A stretch of DNA of 13,854 nt, taken from NCBI GenBank assembly GCA_027943245.1, contig JANDJZ010000980.1, positions 1-13,854 on the forward strand. The letters run 5' to 3'. Numbering within the stretch: the stretch's first letter is position 1; the number at the start of each line of letters is the position of its first letter. The stretch comes from Acanthamoeba sp. SK_2022b (lineage: Eukaryota > Discosea > Longamoebia > Acanthamoebidae). The position numbers and the translations under genes were made by a program. Below, piece after piece: positions 1-7,881 of this stretch. The notes beneath the pieces were generated by a model. It worked only from the letters and a program-made list of their open reading frames with translations. It did not search any database and had not been told where the DNA came from.

Positions 1-51
1 ATCATCGCGTTCGGCGACCTGTCGTTCCACCATTGTCAGCACACACACACA

Positions 52-105
<54 letters not shown>

Positions 106-380
106 CAAACCTGATAAGCTCGGGCAGAGGCGTGCGGATGGCGCCGTCGAAGGGCAGCGCGCAGAGGCCAAAGATCCTGCGGGCGTTGGCGGTGGTGGCG
201 CGGGCGACCTCGTGGAGGGACAGCCCGAGGCACTCGGCCAGCGTCACGAGGACGTGGGGCAGGTAGGCCGGCTCGTTGTCCCGCGGGTAGGGCTTGGGCA
301 TCGTGAACGGAATCAGGTGCGGCGCATCGCTGCCGATCAACTGCACACGACCCCCAACCACTGTCACTCAAGTGTTGCGC

Positions 381-423
<43 letters not shown>

Positions 424-1514
424 GTTGGCTTACCAGCTTGTCGAGAGGGATGTGCTTGACGACTTCCCTGAGCTCAACGCCGCGAGCGTCATTGCACAGG
501 AAGCCGGTGATGGCGATGTAGAACCCGAGGTCCAGGTACGCCTTGAGGTCCTGCACACGGCAACAACACCCGCGTCAGTGCCATCGGCTTGTCGCGTGTC
601 TACACGTGTGTGTGTGAGCGCGCGCCTACCTCGGCAGTGCCGGTGAAGCAGTTGATGACGCCCCTGCCGTTGATGCGGTCAGCGTACTTGGAGACCAGCT
701 CCAGGAAACGCTTGGGGCAGCCTGCGCCCAGAGAGCCACACGCACACACGCGCAGAGAGAGAGAGAGAGAGAGGAGAGGAGAGGCCTGGTCAACACAGAG
801 GCCCAGCCAACGCGTGGGTGGGTGGGTGGGTGGCGAGGGCAGGGGCGGCCTTGCTCACCTCTTTCGTGGAAGAAGAGAGGCTTGCCGAGCTCGACGGCGA
901 GCTCGATCTGCGCGACGAGCCACTGCTCCTGCAGGCGCATGACCTCCTCCACGTCGAAGATGTTCACCACGGGCTTGGCCGCTCCCGCGCTGGACGAGGT
1001 CGTCGACGTCGACGTCGACGTCGTCGTGACAGCCTCGGCCTCGCTTTCCTTTTCCTTCTCTTTTTCCTTTTCCTTTTCCTCCTTTTCCTTGTCGGCCTTC
1101 TCTTTCTCGACCCGCTCCTTGGACTCCTGTACGACCTTCTCGGCCTTGGGCAGGTCCAGACCGCACTCGCCTACAGGGAGATGAGGGGAGAGGAGGGGGG
1201 CGGGCAGGCGTGAGCGATCGCGCGCGCCAACGCGTGCGATTGGGGTTGGGCCGTACCGATGGCCACGCAGTACTTGCTGCCGGCGAGCTCCCTGAGCTTG
1301 GCGATGTCGGCGAGAGGCGAGGCGGCGGCCTTGTAGGGGTGCACGCCCACCATGGCGTACAGGCTGCGCTCCCGCTTGGCGCACTCCTCCACGCTCCACG
1401 CGCTGTTCTTGGCGTTGGTGGCGATCAGGACCATCTGCGTCACGCCGGCGCCCACGGCCTTGCTGACCACCCTCGTGGCGTCGTCGCAGAGCGGGTGGGA
1501 GAACAGGTTAACAC

Positions 1515-1588
<74 letters not shown>

Positions 1589-2271
1589 ACGCACACACAC
1601 ACAACGACGGCGTGTTGGTGTCAATGAGTCAGCAGGAGAGAGAGAGAGAGGGGGGTCGCCCATACCGGTGTCGATGAGCTCGGGCAGCTGCTCGAGCGAG
1701 TGGTAGGCCTCCGGGGTGATGAGGTGCGTCGTGCGCTCGGGGAAGGTCACCCGGAAGTGGAACGCCCACTGCTTCTCCAGCACGGGACCCTGGTGGCGGC
1801 GGCGCCAGCGTTCCACACAACGCCCCGGCGGCGTCGAGTGTTGGGGCCGTCGGTGAGACACGCGGCAAGCAAAGCAGGGGAGAGATGAGAGAGAGAGAGA
1901 GAGAGAAGAGAGATGAAGAGGAGGAGAAGGCAGTCGTACGGGGAAGCGAAGCGGGAGGTAGAAGGTGTCCTCGGGCACGATGGTGCGCCAGCGCGAGTCC
2001 TTCTTGCTCACCTTCGCGACCTCGCCCGTCGCCACGGCACCCTCGGCGCCTACAACCAATAACGATTTAAATAAATTTGGAAAAAAAAATCACCAAACAT
2101 TTCAGCGATTAAAATTAAATGGTTTAAAAAATGAAATAAAAATACACAAATAGCGAGAGAGAGAGAGAGGCGAGCCACGCACCGGTGCCCGCCGCAGACA
2201 CGATGGTCACGGGCTCAGCGATCTCGATCTTCACGAAACCGTTGCACTTGGGGAATTGGTTGGCCTGCGCG

Positions 2272-2309
<38 letters not shown>

Positions 2310-2981
2310 CGGGGCGTCGTCGCTACGCCGTCAGCCCACGCCCACGCGGGAGAGAGCGCCCCGCCGTATTGGAGGCTTACCTTGGTCATGTGGGAGCTGA
2401 TGACGTCGAGGACGGTCTGGCCGGTGATGTGGACGGTATCGCGGAAGGGCACCTGGAGCCGCACGGTGCTGCCGTCGGGCTTCCTCACGTCCCAGCGCAC
2501 CTTGATGACGTGTGGCGGCTACGGTGGTGTACGCGCGCGTGCAACAGAACGCTCTCAGCGAGGTGGCCGACTACGAACGTGTACCAGAAGATGGAATGGA
2601 ATGGAGTAGAAGATGGAAGAAGTATACCTCGGCCTCGACGAAGAGCTGGGGATCGGTGACGGGGGTGGGCGAGAGCGCGCAGTACTTGTACTTCAATTCA
2701 AGCAATTTCTGGATCTCGAGCATGACGGCTTGCTTCCTCCAGGCCTCGCCGGCTCCCTGCTGGGTCTTGACCGTACGTACGTGCGCGGCTTGGGCGGTGA
2801 TCGCCGTCAGCAGCTCGGCCAGCTCTTCCTTCGTTCCTTTGCCGCGCTTGGCGCCGATCGACGACCCTGGCGCCGCTACGAAATGGGAGGACGCATTCAT
2901 CTTGCTACGTCTGCTCGATTTCTTCTTCTCTGAGGGAATCGGCGCAGCCGACGACGACGAAGAGGACGAAGCTACTTCCAT
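1..2981 (-). CDS. WHEP / TGS-like / TatD-family hydrolase fusion protein (3' end outside window)
   Basis: Exons read 2981-2628, 2518-2381, 2264-2183, 2049-1940, 1789-1666, 1514-1257, 1170-859, 721-630, 550-434, 340-111 and probably 18-1; all junctions keep phase, giving about 611 visible residues. Residues 1-50 are Ser-rich and basic (KKKSSRRSK). Residues 52-103 look like a WHEP helix pair (ITAQAAHVRTVK, then KLLELKYKY), normally appended to aminoacyl-tRNA synthetases. Residues about 121-187 (KPDGSTVRLQVP, TVLDVI, CNGFVKIEI) resemble a TGS beta-grasp; this is tentative. Residues 192-262 are unrecognised. TatD, a metal-dependent nuclease/hydrolase family, starts at LIDTGVNLFSH (266) and is followed by MVGVHPY, AIGECGLDL, FFHER, CFTGT, IGSDAPHL and NEPAYLPHV. 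The metal-ligand His expected before CFTGT is Asn483. About 60 low-complexity residues (K/E, then T/S) interrupt the domain after ECGLD. There is no Met just before the TatD domain, which supports a true fusion. The start is the first ATG in a frame that is open upstream. TatD identity is firm, WHEP likely, TGS weak. Confidence 0.85.
40..103. repeat. (AC)n microsatellite inside the last visible TatD intron
   Basis: Two AC runs (41-58 and 60-103) are separated by one extra C. They fill nearly all of the proposed intron 19-110, whose donor is CAG|gtttgt and whose acceptor is gacag. On the sense strand it reads as a GT repeat starting almost at the donor. Confidence 0.9.
376..423. repeat. (GC)n(GT)n alternating purine-pyrimidine tract, Z-DNA prone
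   Basis: A GC dinucleotide run passes directly into a GT run, giving about 48 bases of uninterrupted purine-pyrimidine alternation. It lies in the TatD intron 341-433, between donor CTG|gtaagc and acceptor gtgcag. GC/GT alternation of this length is the classical Z-DNA-forming composition; formation itself is inference. Confidence 0.9.
753..834. repeat. (GA)n tract followed by a (GGGT)4 G-quadruplex motif
   Basis: Within the TatD intron 722-858, a GA run (753-782) is followed by four GGG tracts separated by single T residues (816-830) plus a trailing TGG. One-base loops make this among the strongest predicted G-quadruplex arrangements. The G-rich strand is plus, the template strand for the minus-strand gene. 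Confidence 0.85.
1518..1650. repeat. Long (CA)n microsatellite and short (GA)n in a TatD intron
   Basis: About 85 bases of CA repeat, with three CACG interruptions near the distal end, abut the acceptor of the intron 1515-1665; a GA run (about 1633-1650) sits near the donor. On the sense strand the GT repeat runs up to the terminal AG in place of a pyrimidine tract. Confidence 0.9.
1886..1906. repeat. (GA)n microsatellite in a TatD intron
   Basis: A GA run in the intron 1790-1939; on the sense strand it is a CT repeat. Similar GA runs occur in other introns at about 2156-2170 and 12482-12504. Confidence 0.85.
2053..2170. repeat. AT-rich island plus (GA)n in a TatD intron
   Basis: About 100 bases (2053-2150) consist mostly of A and T, including an A9 run and AAATTAAAT-type words, followed by a GA run. 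This contrasts sharply with the GC-rich exons on both sides. It lies in intron 2050-2182 and contains no ORF or recognised element. Confidence 0.8.
2273..2304. repeat. (CA)n microsatellite in a TatD intron
   Basis: A CA run in the intron 2265-2380, starting 9 bases from the exon at 2264. On the sense strand it is a GT repeat adjacent to the acceptor. Confidence 0.9.
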
Positions 2982-3257
2982 GTTATTAAATCTTTCTTTT
3001 CTACAAGCACTGCTGTACTCTCTGGGGTGGTTGTAGTCAGATCGAGGTTCCCTACTTTGCCTTTGGCTGGCTTTGGTTTTCTGCTCTCTTTCTTGTTCGC
3101 TTTCGCAGAAACTCGTTTGCTTATGTGAAGCAACGCCGACCTGGGCGAGGTGCTGACCCGCTTGCTGGCTGAGCACGACTCAGGGCGTGCGTTGTGTGAA
3201 CAAGAGCATGCGTGTGTGTGTGTGGCGTGCCTTCGCCGACGTAGATGTGCGTGCGTG
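2982..3257. promoter_or_regulatory. Intergenic gap, presumed promoter/5' UTR of the TatD fusion gene
   Basis: This gap lies between the presumed stop of the LRR gene and the ATG of the WHEP/TatD gene. The minus-strand frame of that gene stays open to about 3176 but contains no upstream ATG. The distal half carries degenerate TG-rich tracts (about 3208-3292). No TATA box or other defined element was recognised. Confidence 0.35.
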
Positions 3258-4690
3258 CTATGTGTTGAGTGTGTGGTGTGAGTGTGTGTGTGGCGAGGGC
3301 TCGCGCCCAATTGGGAGATGTGTGCCAACTTGGAGGAGCTGGGGCCGGCCCTTTGAACGACCCGAGGTCGTGCCCGTGCTGTAGCCGGGCCAGTTAGAGC
3401 GGGTCGCCTTGATGCGCCGCACCGACTCGAGCCCGCTGAGGGCCATCACCTCGCAACCGCCGATGTCGACCTCGTCCATGCCCCGACCGCGCGCGGCGAG
3501 CTGGCGGCCCACGGCGGCCAGGACCAGAAGGCCACGTTGATGTTGTGTTTGCTCCAACTTTGCGCGGCTGGCCGCCGTCTGCCCGCGGCTCGAGGCACTC
3601 AACTGTTGTGAGGATAATGACAGCTTAACTGAACCAGCTCCACGAGGCACTCGAGCCGCGCGCCGGTGGCCGGCGCGGGGAGCGAGTGGAACGGCAGGAA
3701 GGCGAGGTCGTTCAGGTGCAGGCGCGCGAGGCGAGGGAAGAGCCGGTGCAGGTGGTGCGTGACGCGGTCGGTCAGCCGATGGCAGTTGGAGACGTCCAGC
3801 TCCTCCAGCCCGTAGGGCCCGTTGAGGTTGGCGTCGGCCGACTCCTTCAGCCGCTTGATGACCGACTTGACGGAGAGCTGATCCTCGCGGGGCAGCCCGC
3901 CACCCTCGGCCTGCGGGCCGTCGTCGGCGTCCAGCAAGTCGTCGAAGAAGGGGCCCTCGTCGACGGCGTCGAGCGGGAGCAGGAAGTCGTCAGTGAGCGC
4001 GCCGCAGCCGACCAGAGACCAGCGCGCGATGCGGGGCTGCAGGCACCGTACCAGCACCACGGTGAGGCTGCGCAGCTCGCAGAGGCTGGGCGCCCAGGTG
4101 CTCTCGGTCGAGTCCTCCCAGTCATTTCCGGCCAGCGCCACCTCGAACTCGCCCAGGGCGCACTCCGGGTGGGCAACCATGCGGAGGAGGCGTTGATCAC
4201 CTCGCCGCAGTCGAACACCTCGCGCACGGAGGGCGTGATGGCCAGGCGTCAGGCTGCGCGCGAACATGTCGGCCAGGGCCTGGTAGCGCGCGAACGACTC
4301 TGACCAGAAGTCGCGGCCTTCCTCCTCGAGGCGCTCGGCCTCCTCGTCCGACGTATGGGCCAGGACGGCCCACACCTTGTGCGAGGTTGTCGGGCAGCTG
4401 CGCGGCGTTGAGGCCGACAGCCGCGCCGGATCGCAGGTGCAGGGCCTCGAGGCAGTGCTCGGCCCTGACTCTGCGGCGCGCGTCGCGGGGCGATTGCCGC
4501 CGGTCGCGGGGTCGTGCCGCCACCGGAAGACGGCCTCGTAGAACTGGCAGAAGTGGCTCAGCTCTCGGGCGGCCTGGACGCTGTTGCCCGAGCACGGCTG
4601 GGCGATGAAGTAGTTGAGGGCCTCATCGAACGAGGAGCAGCCCGCGTGCTTGACGATGTACAAAGGCAGATATGTGCCCCGGTGGGCCAG
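3258..4690 (-). CDS. Leucine-rich-repeat protein, cysteine-containing type, with apparent frame breaks
   Basis: The main reading frame runs from a probable acceptor (gtgtgcag, exon from 4690) to at least 3635. LRR segments are visible: LTVVLVRCLQPRIARWSLVG followed by CGALTDDFLLPL, and LEELDVSNCHRLTD followed by LFPRLARLHLNDL. The pattern LxxLxxxxCxxLTD is the cysteine-containing LRR form common in F-box/LRR adaptors, but no F-box was seen, so function is open. Near 4380-4490 a better peptide (CLEALHLRSGAAVGLNAAQL) lies in another frame, and near 4180-4240 REVFDCGEVINA lies in a third. These suggest compensating one-base indels from assembly error or decay. The frame hits TGA at 3599 unless a 32-base intron (3634-3603) is removed, after which LRR-like sequence (MDEVDIGGCEVMALSGLESV) continues to a TAG at 3258. 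The 5' exon is unresolved. Confidence 0.5.
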
Positions 4691-5040
4691 CTGCACACGG
4701 CGCGCACCGCGGTGAGAACATGGCGCACCACAGCACTACGAAGTGTCATCGCTGCTGTTCGTCATGTTCCCGACTACACCTACTCGCCATATCCACGCAA
4801 CCCAGCGCAGGGTGGTCCTGCCCTGCACCAACAAATGGTGTGTGTGTGTGTGTGTGTGTGTACGCGCGCCCAAGGCCAAGTGCGCCTAGGCAGACTGAAG
4901 AGTGAAACATGAAGGACCCACTTGTAGTTATCCCTGCGACACACCATAGGTGTTTTCTGTACATATCTTGGTCACTCGCTACGTCTTTCCCCGTTACTCT
5001 TGCGTTCAGTGTTGGCCTAACTTGGTCTATCACGCTCGTG
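4691..5040. other. Gap between LRR gene and Crinkler-type gene; 5' exon of LRR gene unresolved
   Basis: No convincing coding segment was found. The LRR frame meets a stop at about 4736 without passing an ATG, so its start must lie in a separate exon here. Minus-strand ATGs exist at 4749, 4721 and 4911, but none joins in phase in an obvious way. A GT microsatellite occupies 4838-4861. No AATAAA was seen downstream of the Crinkler-type stop. Confidence 0.5.
4838..4861. repeat. (GT)n microsatellite
   Basis: Twelve GT units on the plus strand, probably in a 5' intron or untranslated leader of the LRR gene. Confidence 0.85.
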
Positions 5041-7674
5041 TCACCTGGAGAATGTTATGTAAGCGTGGATGTGGCACCCATTCTCTACGCCCTGTTCGCT
5101 GAGTGTCTTGAGTGAATCCAGTGGCTCATCCAGTTGTTCCTTGCAAAGGTAGAATGGCGCCTTCAGATCAAATTGACTCCTGGTGTTGTTGCTCAGTGAA
5201 CAAAAGTAACACAATAAAACCAAGAATTTCTTGTAGCACGCACCTGATCAAGTTCTTAACGTCAATTACGCGTAGCAGAGGGTCAACGCTCATGCACTCC
5301 AGTGCCTTGCCGAAGTGGATCCATAGGTTGATCAGCGGTTTGCTGTCTTCTTGCGGCAGGAATAGCTGCTGAGGCGCCATCCGGCCTCTTCTGTCCAAGA
5401 GGGGAACTAAACACCAGCCAAGTCAACATTGGTCAAGGTCAGCATTAGCACGACGAAGACCAGAGTTTGAGTACCGGTAGGAGGCTTTGCTCTTAGTGGA
5501 GTCATGCGTGGGGCAGAGTCCTTTTCAATGAGTGAGAGAGTAGCAACTCTCTCACCCAGAGTTTCTTCCGTTCCCTCGTGCAGGCCCAGCTCCCACACGT
5601 TGAATTCGTTGGTATCGAGATCGACATGCACGTTGAGGCAGGTGACCGGTGCGTCACAAACCAGCGGGGGGAAGTACTTCGAGTGGGTTGTCTTGGTGGA
5701 GAAGTTGATGACAACGCCGTGGCACGCCTTCAGATTGTTGACGTAGGTGATGGTCCGCCTGTAGTGCTCGTTGTAGATTGTCTTCGACATGTGAGCACCG
5801 ATCTCGATGACGTAGCGTCCATGATTCACCACGACGATGTCAGCACGTTGATTTGACTGTTGATAGTCCTTCGCCTCGGGGATGACTTGGTGATCGACAG
5901 CACGTAGATGGGGTTGGCGGAGAGCCCACTGCAACAGCGCGAAGAGCTCGAACTGGTATGCGTACTCGTGCGGAGCCTTGGTTGTCTTGTTCTTGACAAT
6001 TTTCTCTCGTAGCAGCTTCATCGATATTCGAGGAATCAGTCGCTTGAGCAAGAGCACTATGTCGAGGATTTCCTGGCCAGGTACAATCATTGAACTGAGC
6101 ATTTAAATCGCCCATCGAGTAAGGAATGCTGCCTACCTCTGATTCGATCTTGAGCATGGGCACAAGGGGCGGCGGTTCGTTTAGCAGGGGCCAAATCGTC
6201 ATAAGGGTAAGGGATCGCAGCATTGGGCAGGTCCACTCGAGTTCGGACTCTATTGCTGTTGTAGTGGCATGCTTTAGGAGTCCCATGTTGAGCAGGAAGC
6301 TCACGGCCGGATCGGACATGTCTATACCATACAATCAGATATCTGTGAGGCGTAGGCCAATGCCAGCAATGACGAAGTGCTGTACCAGCTGCAAAGGAAT
6401 GTGAAGCAGAGCTGAGGAGGTTGTGCTGCAGTATGTACTCTCTGGCCGTAGAGTGGTTGTTGACACAGCAAACTAAGGACTGGAAGCACGGATGCGCGGA
6501 CACAAGGGGCCACAGCGAGTGATGATAAAAGTCATCCCAGCTCAGAGCACGTGCTGTTCGTCCCTTTGCTTTGACCACGATCTGGTCATATTGGTACAGA
6601 GCATACATGCTCAGACCAGGGTGTCTTGGGGATGTTAGCACAGGCTGCAGTAAAATGAAGTGCAGAGGAATGTGCAGCACCCATCTGTGGAAGCATGGAG
6701 ATCTGTCGCAAATTGGTCAAGCGAGGGGGGCAAGGATACATTGTGGTCGCAAGCATACTCAGCTATGATCTCCGCCAGCTCATGCACAGTGAAGTGTTGC
6801 TCCACATATTGATCGACGACGTTGAAAGGCGACATCGTAGCCGAGGAGTCCGTTGCGCCTAACTGAAGCACTTGGTAGGCACCAATGCCAATGACTGAGG
6901 AGGCGTAGTTACGGGTTTTCAGGGTCCGGATGAACCCCAAGAGGTGGGCCTTGATTGTTGGGTTTGCTCCAAGGAGGAGATCCATCTCGTCGATGACCAG
7001 GACAAGGGGTAGGGGTTCTTTCTGCAGGGAGAAGGGTTAAAAAAAGTACCTTGCGTGTTGTTAGAGAAAAAAGTACCTTGGTGTGCCTCTCTCTAAACGC
7101 GTTAAGCACAGCTCTCTGGGCATCATCATCACTTGCAGGAGCAACAGGTAATCCGCTCGAGTGGAGAACTTCACGAAAGGAGCCCCAGAACCGAGCAACA
7201 TCGGTGTGTTGTGGCCCTTCGAGGCTGCCAAGGTGCACTTCTCCCTGTAGACTGACACTACAGAGCAAAAACCCTTAGAGGGAAATAGGACGCAAAAGAT
7301 CTGCAAGGCGTACTATATGCCGCAGAAAGCCTTCTTATGCTCCTCGATAAGCTGGAGAACGTGGGTTGATTTTCCACACATGCGGTGGCCATGCAGGAGG
7401 ACAAAACGGCGTTGTTCGATTTTTGAAAGTAGCCCTTCGCTTGGTTCGTGTCGTTGTATCACGTAGCGACGTTTGTAGTTGCTTGGCGTAATTGCACCCT
7501 CTGTTGATGGGAATGACCTTGTTGCATTGAGATGAGCTGTGCCAGACTTGGCCTCTACATCAAATGAAAGAAGAAGATTAGACGAGAGCGCCTGCAGCCA
7601 GCTGGTCAGGGAAACCTACTACCACGCTTTTTAGTGGACTTTCGCTTCCGTGCTGAGGGCTTGGCAGAGCTCAT
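5041..7674 (-). CDS. Crinkler-type P-loop NTPase / PD-(D/E)XK-like protein with C-terminal ubiquitin-like fold
   Basis: Nine exons join in phase to 712 residues: 7674-7623, 7554-7314, 7257-7077, 7021-6681, 6624-6386, 6321-6137, 6072-5475, 5406-5244 and 5179-5041. An N-terminal basic stretch (ARKRKSTKKR) looks like a nuclear localisation signal. The NTPase shows Walker A GHRMCGKST (73-81), Walker B LVLVIDE (164-170), GIGAY (203-207) and SPFNV (222-226), the last two typical of Crinkler-associated AAA+-like NTPases. Residues 445-540 resemble the restriction-endonuclease fold: an early helix with Glu455, RADIVVV (Asp491) and YVIEIGA (Glu503). The Lys of the usual E-x-K is Gly505, so catalysis is doubtful. 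Residues about 637-710 have a ubiquitin-like strand/helix pattern (LINLWIHFG, VIDVKNLIRSQFDL, FYLCKEQLDE, GVENGCHIHAYITF). In known Crinkler proteins the ubiquitin-like header is usually N-terminal. The gene is less GC-rich than its neighbours and its introns are short and repeat-free. NTPase is firm, family likely, nuclease and Ubl calls from pattern only. Confidence 0.78.
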
Positions 7675-7866
7675 GACGAGATGCACTGAAGTGCTGTCGA
7701 TCGTTGATGCGCCGCGTTGGAAACAAAAATGGCGCGGGAACTCGCGAGTTTAAACTCTCGTTCTCCATTTCTTCGAATAGGGCAACGAAAAAAAAGGTCA
7801 AAAGTCGCGCCTTGTGCCGGAGCGGGCCTCTGCGCCTACAACCGTGCCTGGAAGCCCTTCTTCCTC
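7675..7866. other. Gap between Crinkler-type gene and the small unrecognised gene
   Basis: This is the presumed promoter/5' leader of the Crinkler-type gene and the 3' flank of the upstream gene. It contains an A8 run near 7788. No convincing ORF or defined element was seen. Confidence 0.4.
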
Positions 7867-7872
7867 TTTATT
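7867..7872 (-). terminator. Poly(A) signal AATAAA of the small unrecognised gene
   Basis: AATAAA on the minus strand, about 10 bases after the TGA at 7884-7882. The close stop-to-signal spacing supports a genuine 3' gene end here. Confidence 0.55.
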
Positions 7873-7881
7873 TTCATGAGT

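Noticed and set aside
40..103. Telomeric or CRISPR-like repeat
   Set aside because: It is a plain dinucleotide microsatellite with no spacers and no telomeric unit.
1171..1677. His/Thr- or Cys/Val-repeat peptides in long frames
   Set aside because: These are translations of the (CA)n microsatellite in an intron, not protein.
2982..3176. N-terminal extension of the WHEP/TatD protein
   Set aside because: The frame is open but contains no ATG, and the peptide is unstructured; the ATG at 2981 has a good context.
7061..7306. An in-frame TAG in the Crinkler-type NTPase exon suggesting a pseudogene
   Set aside because: Removing a 56-base intron (7313-7258, gtacgc...ctgtag) restores the frame and the family-like sequence IYVSLQGEVHLGSL.
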